A DNA stretch of 26,277 nucleotides from DATLFP01 sp035540955 (lineage in GTDB: Bacteria > Actinomycetota > Acidimicrobiia > Acidimicrobiales > CADCSY01): positions 1 to 26,277 of the forward strand of contig DATLFP010000239.1 of assembly GCA_035540955.1 (NCBI GenBank), written 5' to 3'. The position numbers were made by a program, and so were the translations under genes. The notes below the pieces were generated by a model, which was not told the DNA's origin, made no database searches, and saw nothing but the letters and a program-made list of their open reading frames with translations. Below, one piece after another: positions 15,060 through 22,806 of the stretch (position 1 is the first letter of the stretch; every line of letters starts with the position of its first letter).

Positions 15060-15809
15060 ATGGACCTCCGTCTGGACGGCCGACTGGCGCTCGTGACCGG
15101 TGCTGCGTCGGGCATCGGCGCCGCCACCGCCCGCCGTCTGGCCGCGGAGGGCGCGCTGGTGGTCGTCGCCGATCGGGACCGAGCCGGCGCCGCCGACGTG
15201 GCGGATGAGATCGGTGGCCACCCCGTCGGCCTGGACGTCACTGACCCTCTTGTCGTGCGAACCGCATTTGCCGAGGTCGCTGGGCTGCTCGGCCCGATCG
15301 ACGTCCTCGTGAACAACGCCGGAGGCGGCCAGCTCGCCCTGTTCATCGACACCGACGAGGACGACTGGGACCGGCTCGTGGCGCTCAACCTGCGCGGCAC
15401 GATGTCGTGCACCAGGGCGGTGCTGCGCTCGATGTATGAGCGTCGTCGCGGCGCCATCGTCAACGTCGCCAGCGAGTCCGGCAACGTCGGCGCTCCCGGT
15501 GGCGCCGCGTACTCGGCGGCCAAGGCCGGGGTCATCGGCTTCACGAAGGCGGTGGCGCGTGAGTCGGCCCGGTACGGCGTGCGGGTGAACGCCGTGGCGC
15601 CGGGTCCCATCGAGACACCGTTGCTGCACGCGCCCGAGTTCTCGACACCACTCGGCGTCAAGGTCAAGGAGCAGCTCGTGGCGGCGACCGTGTTGGGCCG
15701 AGCCGGCACACCCGAGGAGGTGGCGGCGGCCATCGCCTACCTCGCCTCCGGCGACGCCTCGTATGTCACGGGCCAGACGCTCGCCGTCAGCGGCGGCGTC
15801 TCGATGTAG
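15060..15809 (+). CDS. Short-chain dehydrogenase/reductase (SDR)
   Basis: Probable cytoplasmic NAD(P)-dependent alcohol/ketone oxidoreductase of 249 aa, the classical SDR length. It has the cofactor motif TGAASGIG (13-20), acidic Asp at the end of the second strand (VVVADRD, hinting at NAD), NNAG (85-88) and the catalytic set Ser138 or Ser140, Tyr151 and Lys155 in YSAAK. PGPIETPLL is the usual substrate-loop start. ATG 15060 is chosen because it leaves the normal N-terminus. An upstream in-frame GTG (15039) lies inside an inverted repeat. It is the first gene of the plus-strand operon with a LIV binding protein and permease. The substrate is unknown. Confidence 0.93.
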   Translation: MDLRLDGRLALVTGAASGIGAATARRLAAEGALVVVADRDRAGAADVADEIGGHPVGLDVTDPLVVRTAFAEVAGLLGPIDVLVNNAGGGQLALFIDTDEDDWDRLVALNLRGTMSCTRAVLRSMYERRRGAIVNVASESGNVGAPGGAAYSAAKAGVIGFTKAVARESARYGVRVNAVAPGPIETPLLHAPEFSTPLGVKVKEQLVAATVLGRAGTPEEVAAAIAYLASGDASYVTGQTLAVSGGVSM

Positions 15810-15823
15810 GGCGGCGCCTACTA
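15806..15823. promoter_or_regulatory. Operator-like motif copy B, overlapping the SDR stop codon
   Basis: On the minus strand this reads TAGTAGG-CGCCGC-CCTAC, the same half-sites and 6-nt spacing as the palindrome at 15006-15023. It spans the TAG stop of the SDR gene and lies 62-79 nt upstream of the binding-protein start at 15885. It may control a second, internal promoter for the binding protein and permease. Confidence 0.45.
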
Positions 15824-15884
15824 CCCGTCGGCCGCCCGTCAATGGACGCTCGACCCGACCGCAGCACCGATGAGGGAGACACTC

Positions 15885-17147
15885 ATGCGTCGCACTCGCT
15901 CCATCCAGATCCTCGCCACCTTGCTTCCCGTCTTGCTCCTCGCCGCCTCGTGCTCGTCCGGCAGCGGCGAGTCGTCCGCGGCGACCGCGGCCGAGGACGA
16001 GGAGACCACCGAGACCACCGAGACCACCGCGGCGGGCATCACGGCGACGGGCGAGCCGATCGTGATCGGCTTCATGAACAACGAGGGGGGCGCGTTCAGC
16101 GTCCCCGAGCTCCGCGTCGGCAACGAGGTCGCCACCGACTACGTCAACGAACGGCTGGGCGGCGTCAACGGTCGGCCGTTCAAGGTCGAGCGGTGCGCCA
16201 CCGACGGCACGCCCGAGTCGGCCATCGACTGCGTGAACCAGTTCATCGAGCGGGGCGTCGTCGCCGTCCTCGAGGGGACCGATCTCGGGGCCGACGCCGG
16301 CCTCCCGTTGCTGAAGGACGCCGGCATCCCGATGCTCGGTCACGTGCAGTTCGGCGCCGGTCGGATGTTCGACGCCAACGCCTTCTACTTCGGCGCCGCC
16401 GCCATCGCGTACGGCGTCGCCGCGCTGCGGTACTACGCGGACGAGGGGGTGGACACGATCGCGTGGTTCCTGCCGGACGAGGCCACGAGCCACGCGTTCA
16501 CCGACGGCTTCCTGCTGCCGGCGGCCGAGGCGATCGGCGTGAAGTACAAGACCGTCTACTACGACGCCGCCAACCCGAACTGGGCTGTCCTCGCCGCCAC
16601 GGCCGTCTCCGAGGGGGTCGACGCCAGCGGCTCCGTCGCCGCCACCGACGCCCAGTGCGCCGAGATGGTCTCCGCCCTGCGGGACGCCGGCTACCAGGGC
16701 CGGGTCTTCGCGGCGTCGTGCTTCAACCTCGTGCGCGACATCGGCGACAAGGCGATCGGCGTCGACACCGACGCCGACCACTGGATCACGTCGGACATCG
16801 AGTCGGCGCCCGCGGCGAAGCAGGACCAGCTGCGGGAGTACGTCCGGGTGATGGAGGACGCCGGCCACCGCGACCTCGTGCACGGCAACGCGCTGATCAC
16901 CTTCGCCGACATGCTCACGCTGCGCGACGTGCTCTCGACCATCGAGGGAGACATCGACGGTGCCGCCGTTACCAGCGCGCTGATGGCGACCAAGGACCTC
17001 GACAGCTTCGTCGGCCCGTCGATCACCTGCGACCACTCGGTCATGGCCGGCAACTCCGCGTGCCACGCCGGGCTGCTCTTCTTCCAGGTGCAGGACGACC
17101 TGACCATCAAGACCATGACGCCCGACTTCGTGCTCGGCGTCATCTAG
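15885..17147 (+). CDS. LIV-type (Peripla_BP_6) substrate-binding lipoprotein of the second transporter
   Basis: A secreted lipoprotein of 420 aa. Its signal peptide runs to LLLAASC (Cys23), and a Ser/Ala/Glu/Thr linker with repeated TTET follows. The fold begins at PIVIGFMNNEGGAFS, then VATDYVNERLGGVNGRPFKV, CVNQFIERGVVAVLEG and DAQCAEMVSALRDAGYQGRVF. ATG 15885 is preferred over the in-frame ATG at 15870 because GAGGGAG lies 6 nt before it and the signal peptide then starts MRRTRS. It follows the SDR gene by 75 nt and precedes a LivH-LivM fusion by 8 nt. It differs clearly from the other two LIV binding proteins in the window, so a distinct ligand is likely. Confidence 0.92.
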   Translation: MRRTRSIQILATLLPVLLLAASCSSGSGESSAATAAEDEETTETTETTAAGITATGEPIVIGFMNNEGGAFSVPELRVGNEVATDYVNERLGGVNGRPFKVERCATDGTPESAIDCVNQFIERGVVAVLEGTDLGADAGLPLLKDAGIPMLGHVQFGAGRMFDANAFYFGAAAIAYGVAALRYYADEGVDTIAWFLPDEATSHAFTDGFLLPAAEAIGVKYKTVYYDAANPNWAVLAATAVSEGVDASGSVAATDAQCAEMVSALRDAGYQGRVFAASCFNLVRDIGDKAIGVDTDADHWITSDIESAPAAKQDQLREYVRVMEDAGHRDLVHGNALITFADMLTLRDVLSTIEGDIDGAAVTSALMATKDLDSFVGPSITCDHSVMAGNSACHAGLLFFQVQDDLTIKTMTPDFVLGVI

Positions 17148-17155
17148 GCCGATCC

Positions 17156-19120
17156 GTGGCCCAGCACGTCCTCTTCCTCGTCGTCGGCCTGGGCGCCGGC
17201 GCGGCATACGCGGCGATCGCGATGGCGCTCGTGACCACCCACCGAGGGACCGGCGTCATCAACATCGCCCAGGGCGCCGTTGCCGTGTGGCCTGCGTACG
17301 TGTTCCAGGAGCTGAGGGTCGGCCGCGGCGTCGCGCCGCTGCCGGCGTTCGCTCTGGCGCTGGCGTCCGCGGCCGCGCTGGCGCTCGTCTTGCACCTGCT
17401 GGTGTTCCGACCACTGCGTCCGGCCCCGGCGCTGTCGCGGGTCGTGGCGTCGGTCGGCGTGACAATCACGATCCAGGCGGCGATCGTGCAGCTGTTCGGC
17501 ACGGGGCGCCGCGCGGTCCCGCCCCTGCTGCCCCGCGACCCGGTGCACGTGTGGGGGATCAGCTTCTCCCAGGACCGGCTCTGGCTCGCCGGCGTCGCGA
17601 TCGCGCTGGCCGTCGCGCTGTGGGCGTTCGGGCGGTTCACCCGTCTCGGCCTGGCGACGCGCGCCGCGGCGCAGAGCGAGCGGGGCGCGGTGCTCATGGG
17701 CTTCTCGCCCGACCGGCTCGGCGCGGCGACGTGGGTGCTCGGCTCCTGCGTCGCCGGCACCGTGGCGATCCTGGTGTCGCCGACGCTCGGTCTCGACTCG
17801 ATCGCATGGACGTTCTTCGTCGTGCCCGGACTTGCGTGCGCGCTGGTCGGCAGGCTCGAGTCGGTGGGCGCCGCGTGCGCGGCGGGCCTCGCGCTCGGCG
17901 CGGTGCAGGCCGAGATCACGTTCCTGTCCGGCAAGAGCTGGTGGCCCGATTGGGCATCGGTCGGTGTCGCCCAGAGCATCCCCTTGCTCCTGATCGTGGC
18001 CGTGCTCGTCGGCCTCGGCCACCGGTTGCCGACCCGCGGTGCTCTCGCCGCCGGCCGGCTGCCAGCCGTGCGGACGCCATCGTTGCGCCCGATCCCGTTC
18101 GTCGCGCTGGTCGCCGCGGGCGCGGCAGCGTTGCTGCTGACCCAGGGCACCTACCGGTTCGGTGTGATCACCTCCATGGTCGCCGCCCTCATCGCGCTGT
18201 CGCTCGTCGTGCTGACCGGGCTGGTCGGCCAGATCTCGCTGGCCCAGGCGGCGTTCGCCGGCACCGCCGGCTTCGCACTGTCCAAGATCGGCACCGGCCT
18301 GCCGTTCCCGCTGTCGGTCCTCGCCGCCGCGCTGCTGGCGACCGTCGTCGGCGTGCTCGTCGCCGTGCCGGCGCTGCGCATCCGCGGCATCCAGCTCGCG
18401 GTGGCAACGCTCGCTGCCGGCGTCGCCATCGAGGAGCTGGTGTTCCGCAACCCGAGGCTGGCGGGGTCGAGCGGCAACCTGATCCCGCACCCATCACTGT
18501 TCGGTGGCGACCTCGCCGTGCGGGACGCCGGAACGACGGCGCGTTGGCAGTTCGGCGCGCTCGTGCTCGTCGTCTTGACGCTGTGCTGCGTCGGCGTCGC
18601 AATGCTGATGCGCTCCCAGCTCGGCCGCACGATGCTCGCGGTGCGGTCGAACGAGCGGGCCGCCGCGTCGATCGGCGTCGACGTGGCGAGGGTCAAGCTC
18701 ATCGCGTTCGCCATCTCGTCGTTTCTGGCGGGTCTGGGTGGCGCGCTGATCGGCTACTCGCGCGGCCAGCTGTCACCCGAGTCGTTCGGCGTCGCCACGT
18801 CGCTGTCGTTGCTGGCGTTCGCCTACCTGGGCGGCATCACGTCGATCGGCGGTGCGCTCCTCGCCGGCGCCTTCGCACCGCTCGGTATCGGCTACGTCGT
18901 CCTCGACCGCACGCTGCACCTGGGCAAGCACTACCTGCTCGCCTCGGGCGTGCTCCTGATCGTCACGGCCGTGCTCAACCCGAGCGGCCTCGTCGCCAAC
19001 CTGAACGGAGTCCTCCATGTCCACCGCCGTCGACCTCGACCTGCGGAGCATCGACACGCTGCTCACGACGACTCGAGCAGTGCGCAAGCGCCTCGACCTG
19101 TCCCGGCCAGTGCCCCGTGA
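17156..19120 (+). CDS. LivH-LivM fusion permease of the second LIV-type transporter
   Basis: A 654-aa membrane protein in which both permease halves are joined. The first half has the LivH start, FLVVGLGAGAAYAAIAMALV with GVINIAQGA. The second half begins near residue 300 and has the LivM landmarks GLVGQISLAQAAFAGTAGFAL, VPALRIRGIQLAVATLAAGVAIE and RTMLAVRSNERAAASIGVDVARVKL. Such fusions are known, especially in actinobacteria. The GTG start is 8 nt after the binding-protein stop, without a strong Shine-Dalgarno. The family-like part ends at VLNPSGLVANLNG. The remaining about 35 residues are Arg/His/Pro-rich and overlap the nitroreductase gene by 104 nt, so the natural stop has probably been lost. 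No ATPase follows on this strand; livGF on the opposite strand are the likely partners. Confidence 0.9.
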   Translation: MAQHVLFLVVGLGAGAAYAAIAMALVTTHRGTGVINIAQGAVAVWPAYVFQELRVGRGVAPLPAFALALASAAALALVLHLLVFRPLRPAPALSRVVASVGVTITIQAAIVQLFGTGRRAVPPLLPRDPVHVWGISFSQDRLWLAGVAIALAVALWAFGRFTRLGLATRAAAQSERGAVLMGFSPDRLGAATWVLGSCVAGTVAILVSPTLGLDSIAWTFFVVPGLACALVGRLESVGAACAAGLALGAVQAEITFLSGKSWWPDWASVGVAQSIPLLLIVAVLVGLGHRLPTRGALAAGRLPAVRTPSLRPIPFVALVAAGAAALLLTQGTYRFGVITSMVAALIALSLVVLTGLVGQISLAQAAFAGTAGFALSKIGTGLPFPLSVLAAALLATVVGVLVAVPALRIRGIQLAVATLAAGVAIEELVFRNPRLAGSSGNLIPHPSLFGGDLAVRDAGTTARWQFGALVLVVLTLCCVGVAMLMRSQLGRTMLAVRSNERAAASIGVDVARVKLIAFAISSFLAGLGGALIGYSRGQLSPESFGVATSLSLLAFAYLGGITSIGGALLAGAFAPLGIGYVVLDRTLHLGKHYLLASGVLLIVTAVLNPSGLVANLNGVLHVHRRRPRPAEHRHAAHDDSSSAQAPRPVPASAP

Positions 19121-19682
19121 GGTCGTGACCGAGTGCCTCTCGATCGCCACTCAGGCGCCGTCGGGTGGGAACACCCAGCCATGGCGGTTCCTCGTCGTCG
19201 ACGACGCCGACGTGAGGCTCGGTCTCGCCGAGCTCTACCGGGATGGCTACGGCCCGTACATCGAGATGCAGAAGGCGGCCGTGCGTGCGGCCGGTGGCGA
19301 TGACAACAGCGCGGTGATCCGCTCGTCCGATCACCTCGCCGAGCACCTCGAGAAGGTGCCGGTGATGGTGATCCCGTGCCTGCTCACCCGACTGGCTTCG
19401 GAGCCGTCGGTCGCCGACACCGCCGGGAGGATCGACCCGTAGAAGCCGGCGGTGTGGAGCTTCCAGCTCGCGCTGCGCTCCCGCGGGCTCGGGTCGGCGT
19501 TCACGACGCTGCACCTGCTGCGGGAGAAGGAGGCAGCCGAGCTTCTCGGCATCCCGTGGGAGACCGTGACGCAGGTCGCGCTGTTGCCGGTCGCCTACAC
19601 GATCGGCGCCGAGTTCAAGCCGGCGGTCCGCCGCCCCGTCGAAGAGGTGACGTACTGGAACGGCTGGCGCCAGCGCGGGTGA
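19017..19682 (+). pseudogene. Nitroreductase family protein interrupted by an in-frame TAG
   Basis: An FMN-dependent nitroreductase-fold gene of about 221 codons, broken at codon 142 (TAG, 19440-19442). The first part has TTRAVRKRLDLS and APSGGNTQPWRF, the FMN-binding landmarks. After the stop, the same frame continues with PAVWSFQLALRSRGLGSAFTTLHL, ELLGIPWETVTQVALLPVAY and RRPVEEVTYWNGW, the normal C-terminal half including residues that help form the FMN site and dimer. The frame ends at a TGA (19680-19682). The start is supported by GGAG 6 nt upstream, inside the preceding permease gene. Because both halves look undegraded, the nonsense change is either recent, a sequence error or read through. 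As written, only a 141-aa fragment would be made. Confidence 0.88.
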
Positions 19683-19783
19683 GTCGCGCGCCGCGTCCGC
19701 TCGCGACGCGCCTGATTGGAACGGCCGATCGACTCTTCCGCGGGAACAATCGATGCGATCGCGAACGGCACCTCGGTGTGCAT

Positions 19784-19826
19784 CTGGGCGGGATCTCCCG
19801 GCCCTGGACCGGCAGATCCCGCCCAG
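19784..19826. terminator. 13-bp perfect hairpin between convergent operons, likely bidirectional terminator
   Basis: CTGGGCGGGATCT (19784-19796) and AGATCCCGCCCAG (19814-19826) pair perfectly around a 17-nt loop. It lies in the 249-bp gap between the plus-strand nitroreductase and the minus-strand livF, where both operons must end. No T-tract follows, as is common in high-GC actinobacteria. A second small hairpin (CTCTT/AAGAG, 19904-19919) and an 8-bp repeat TGCCGGAT/ATCCGGCA lie between it and livF. Confidence 0.5.
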
Positions 19827-19931
19827 TTCGGAGAACGCCGAATGCCGGATCGCGGTCACCTCGAGCTTGACCGACCCGTACCCATCCGGCAATCGCGGGC
19901 GGACTCTTTCGCGGAAGAGCGGGTGATCCTC

Positions 19932-20618
19932 CTACGCCCCGAGGTAGGCGCCTCGGAGCACGTCGGGCTGCTCCCGCAGCTCGGCCGCTGAAGCGGTGAG
20001 CACCGCTTCGCCGTGGCGCAGCACGACGGCACGGTCGGCGATCGCCAGAGCGACGGGCACGTGCTGCTCGACGAGCAGCACCGCGATCGACAGCTCGTCG
20101 GCGACCGCCCGAACGGTTGCCGCCAGGTCGTGGACGATCAGCGGCGCCAGCCCGAGGCTCATCTCGTCGACGAGCAGCGCCCGGGGACGTGCGACCAGCG
20201 CGCGAGCCAGCGCGAGCATCTGCTGCTCGCCTCCCGAGAGCAGCCCGGCACGCCGGTCGAGCAAGTCGACCAGCTTGGGGAACCACGTGATGGCGCTCGA
20301 CCAGTCGTCGGTCGCCAGCCGGAGGTGCTCGCGCACGGTGAGGCCGGGGAACAGCGACCGGCCCTCGGTGACGAAGCCGAGGCCCCGGCGGGCCAGCCGC
20401 TCCGGAGCTCGAGCGGACACCGGTGAGCTGAGGACCCGTACCGAGCCGCCCAACATGGGGAGCAGTCCGGCGATGGTGAGCAGCGTCGTGGTCTTGCCGG
20501 CGCCGTTCGGTCCGAGCAGCGCGACCACCTCGCCCGGCGAGACCGTGAACGTGAGACCCCGCACGACAGGAGTGCGGCCGTAGCCGGCATCAAGACGGTC
20601 GACCTCGATGGCGCTCAC
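19932..20618 (-). CDS. livF: LIV-type ABC transporter ATP-binding protein LivF (second system)
   Basis: A 228-aa ATPase. It shows Walker A GPNGAGKTT (36-44), VTEGRSLFPGLTVREHL (LivF-type region after the Q-loop), the signature LLSGGEQQM and Walker B ALLVDE followed by MSLGLAP. The C-terminus ends with LRGAYLGA as in LivF proteins. The GTG start overlaps the livG stop (GTGA). It is the last gene of the hydrolase operon and converges on the SDR/binding-protein/permease operon. No permease is encoded on this strand nearby. The probable partner is therefore the LivH-LivM fusion at 17156-19120. Confidence 0.93.
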   Translation of the reverse strand: MSAIEVDRLDAGYGRTPVVRGLTFTVSPGEVVALLGPNGAGKTTTLLTIAGLLPMLGGSVRVLSSPVSARAPERLARRGLGFVTEGRSLFPGLTVREHLRLATDDWSSAITWFPKLVDLLDRRAGLLSGGEQQMLALARALVARPRALLVDEMSLGLAPLIVHDLAATVRAVADELSIAVLLVEQHVPVALAIADRAVVLRHGEAVLTASAAELREQPDVLRGAYLGA

Positions 20619-21301
20619 GTCGCCGTCCCGAGGTAGGCGGCGATGACGGCGGGATGGTCGCGCACGACGTCGGGCGCGCCGCTGGCGAGGAGCCGCCCAC
20701 GGTCGATGACGTGCACGCGGTCGCACGTGCCGAGAACGAGCTCCATGTCGTGGTCGACGAGCAGCACACCGACGCCGCTGTCAGCCACGCGGCGCAGCCG
20801 GGTGCCGAGGTCGCGGCTCTCGGTGGTGTCGAGCCCGGCAGCGGGCTCATCGAGCAGGAGCACACGCGGACCGCGCGTCAGGGCCCGCGCCAGGCCGACG
20901 AGCTTGCGCTCGCCCTCTGACAGCTCGGTCGTCCGGCGATCCAGGAGCGAGCCGATGTCGAACGCGTCGACGGCGGGGGAGACGTCACCGCCATCGGCTG
21001 CGACGAGGAGGTTGCCGCGCACGTCGAGGTCGTCGAACAGCTCGACCTGCTGGAAGGAGCGGACGACGCCGAGTCGGGCGCGCCGGTCGGGACGGATTCC
21101 CTCCAGCGGTCGGCCGTCCAGGACGACCGATCCCGAGTACGGCGTGAAGCCGCAGATTGCATCGATGCACGTCGTCTTTCCCGCACCGTTGGGACCGATG
21201 AGCCCGACCAGCTCGCCGGCGCCGATGTCGATCGACAGCGCATCGACCGCCCGCACGGCGCCGTAGGCCACGGTGAGATCCACCGTGCGGAGCAGCGTCA
21301 C
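20615..21301 (-). CDS. livG: LIV-type ABC transporter ATP-binding protein LivG (second system)
   Basis: A 228-aa ATPase, somewhat shorter than the usual 250-260 aa because the segment after RGNLLVAAD is reduced. Walker A is GPNGAGKTT (36-44), the Q-loop RSFQQVELF (Gln84), the signature ELSEGERKL (about 126-134), in which the first Gly of LSGGQ is Glu, and Walker B VLLLDE (147-152) followed by PAAGLD. The C-terminus is the LivG-type VIAAYLG. The GTG start overlaps the stop of a 48-aa ORF (GTGA). The open frame further upstream is Arg-rich and not coding. Expected to form a heterodimer with the LivF encoded next. Confidence 0.92.
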   Translation of the reverse strand: MTLLRTVDLTVAYGAVRAVDALSIDIGAGELVGLIGPNGAGKTTCIDAICGFTPYSGSVVLDGRPLEGIRPDRRARLGVVRSFQQVELFDDLDVRGNLLVAADGGDVSPAVDAFDIGSLLDRRTTELSEGERKLVGLARALTRGPRVLLLDEPAAGLDTTESRDLGTRLRRVADSGVGVLLVDHDMELVLGTCDRVHVIDRGRLLASGAPDVVRDHPAVIAAYLGTAT

Positions 21302-21444
21302 GTCGAGACCGTCACGGCTTGCTGGAGCAGCGACAGCAGCGCGATCCAGCCGACGAACGGCACGTCCTCGCCGCCCTCGGTCCGCACCGTGCCCGACACG
21401 TGATCGTCCTCTGCGAGCACGATGTCGACCTCGAGCCTGGGCAC
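21298..21444 (-). CDS. Small 48-aa protein coupled to livG
   Basis: A short frame, starting MPRLEVDIVLAEDDHVSGTV and ending in LLQQAVTVST, fits exactly between two genes. Its GTG follows the TAG stop of the serine hydrolase with no gap, and its TGA overlaps the livG GTG (GTGA). The product would be acidic in the first 30 residues, with a middle PFVGWIALLSLLQ stretch that may form an amphipathic helix. I have an impression of similar small actinobacterial proteins with SGxV...PFxGWxxLxxLL, but cannot confirm it. The precise fit in a coupled operon supports translation. Function is unknown; it could be a small transporter or hydrolase partner. Confidence 0.65.
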   Translation of the reverse strand: MPRLEVDIVLAEDDHVSGTVRTEGGEDVPFVGWIALLSLLQQAVTVST

Positions 21445-22698
21445 CTACGGCCTGACCCAGAGGTCGCCGCGGTTCCGCTGGTACCCGAGCGCCCGGTAGA
21501 GGGCGTCGGCGAGCGCCTGACCCGTGGGCGTCAGCCCCATCGCCATCTGCATCTGGTTCATCACGAACGCGAACGACGCGTCGCACCCGGGATCGGCGAA
21601 GCCGTAGGAGCCGCCGTTGCCGGTGTGACCGAAGGCGTCGTCACTGATGGCGATCGTCGACGGCGGCAGCACGCCCCGCGGTGCCGCGCCCGCCTTCAGG
21701 AAGCCGAGGGTCCATCGGCCGGGGGAGCTCAGCGTGGCGTCGAGCCCGCCGGCCGACTGCACCGACCCCATCAGGGCGAGGTGCTCGGGCGTGATCTCGG
21801 TGTCACCCACGCGCCGGTCGTGCACGATCGCTCGATACATGGCCGCCAGCGACCGGGCGTTGGTGACACCACCGGCGGCGGGGATCTCGGCCCGCAGCGC
21901 GGCCGGGTCGTTCCAGGCACCGGGCACCATGTAGCCACCGGTGTTGCCGAGCACGAGCGCCGGCAGCGACGCGGGGTCGGTCATGGCCTGCACGTAGAAC
22001 GCGGGGATGGCGTCGTCGGGTGCCGGCATCGGCGGCGGGACGAGGGGCGCCACCGACGCGTGGTGGGCGTCCGGAAGTCCGATGTGGAGGTCGAGGCCGA
22101 GCGGATCCGAGATCTCGTCGGCCACGAACGTCCCGAGCGACCGGCCGGTGACGCGCCGCACCACCTCGCCGACGAGGTAGCCGAACGTCAGCGCGTGGTA
22201 GCCGTGGCGGGCTCCCGGCTCCCAGAACGGCGCCTCCGCGGCCAGCCGCGCGGTGACCATCTCCCAGTCGAAGAACCCACCGTCGGGCAGCGGGTCACGC
22301 AGCGCCGGCACGCCGGCCTGGTGGTTGAGGAGATGACGTACGAGCACGCCCTCCTTCCCGTTGGCCGCGAACTCCGGCCAGTACGTCGCCACCGGCAGGT
22401 CGAGGTCGAGCTCACCGCGTGCGACGAGCAGGTGGGCGGCGAGCGCGGTCGCGCCCTTGGTCGACGACATCACGACCGTCGTCGTGTCCTTGTCCCACGG
22501 GCGCGTCCGCTCGGGGTCGGCGTGTCCACCCCACAGGTCGACGACGGTCTCGCCGCCGACGGTGGCGCAGAACGAGGCGCCGAGCTCGCCGCCCTCGGTG
22601 AACCCACGCTCGAAGGCGTCGGCCACCTCGCGGAACCGGTCGTCACAATGTCCCTGGATCTCGTGTGTGCGGGTCGACTCCGCAGGCTTCGTCTCCAT
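21445..22698 (-). CDS. Beta-lactamase-fold serine hydrolase (class C/EstB-like esterase family)
   Basis: A 417-aa hydrolase of the beta-lactamase/transpeptidase-like family (Pfam Beta-lactamase type). The nucleophile motif is Ser78-x-x-Lys81 in VMSSTKGATALAAHLL. A Tyr in GYHALTFGYLVGEV (Tyr167) sits where the general-base Tyr is found, and His358-Thr-Gly360 in FGHTGNGGSYGF takes the place of KTG. RHLLNHQAGVPAL and WEPGARHGYHALTFGYLVGE match EstB/LACTB-type esterases. No signal peptide is visible, so it is probably cytoplasmic and acts on esters, lactones or amides rather than on cell-wall targets. Its stop directly abuts the 48-aa ORF before livGF. It diverges from the large LuxR-family regulator. 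The substrate is unknown. Confidence 0.9.
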   Translation of the reverse strand: METKPAESTRTHEIQGHCDDRFREVADAFERGFTEGGELGASFCATVGGETVVDLWGGHADPERTRPWDKDTTTVVMSSTKGATALAAHLLVARGELDLDLPVATYWPEFAANGKEGVLVRHLLNHQAGVPALRDPLPDGGFFDWEMVTARLAAEAPFWEPGARHGYHALTFGYLVGEVVRRVTGRSLGTFVADEISDPLGLDLHIGLPDAHHASVAPLVPPPMPAPDDAIPAFYVQAMTDPASLPALVLGNTGGYMVPGAWNDPAALRAEIPAAGGVTNARSLAAMYRAIVHDRRVGDTEITPEHLALMGSVQSAGGLDATLSSPGRWTLGFLKAGAAPRGVLPPSTIAISDDAFGHTGNGGSYGFADPGCDASFAFVMNQMQMAMGLTPTGQALADALYRALGYQRNRGDLWVRP

Positions 22699-22735
22699 CT
22701 CGTGATCGTCGGCTGCGGCGGGCCGCCGGAACAGT

Positions 22736-22751
22736 GGGGTCCCCCCTACAC
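22736..22751. promoter_or_regulatory. Imperfect palindrome in the hydrolase/regulator divergent gap
   Basis: GTGGGGTCCCCCCTAC is nearly symmetric (outer GT/AC and GGG/CCC pair, with mismatches at the third and central positions). It sits midway in the roughly 100-bp gap between the hydrolase and LAL regulator starts. It is a candidate operator only by position and symmetry. Confidence 0.25.
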
Positions 22752-22806
22752 GTGCTCCCCGCTCCGTGGGGCCGCTCGGGCCACGGCGATGGGGCACCAT
22801 CGGGGG

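Noticed and set aside
14694..17207. Minus-strand open frame of over 800 codons
   Set aside because: It runs antisense to the SDR and binding-protein genes and is low-complexity Arg/Gly/Asp sequence, as expected in very GC-rich DNA. No domain was seen.
19931..19948. CCTAC-N8-GTAGG, a possible third copy of the operator motif
   Set aside because: The half-sites are in the opposite arrangement with different spacing, and the sequence encodes the conserved LivF C-terminus and stop.
21319..22788. Long plus-strand open frame continuous with the LAL regulator, which would add about 490 residues
   Set aside because: It is antisense to the well-supported hydrolase and ORF-48 genes, is Arg/His/Gly-rich, and has no family features. 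The regulator domain begins normally at about 22807.
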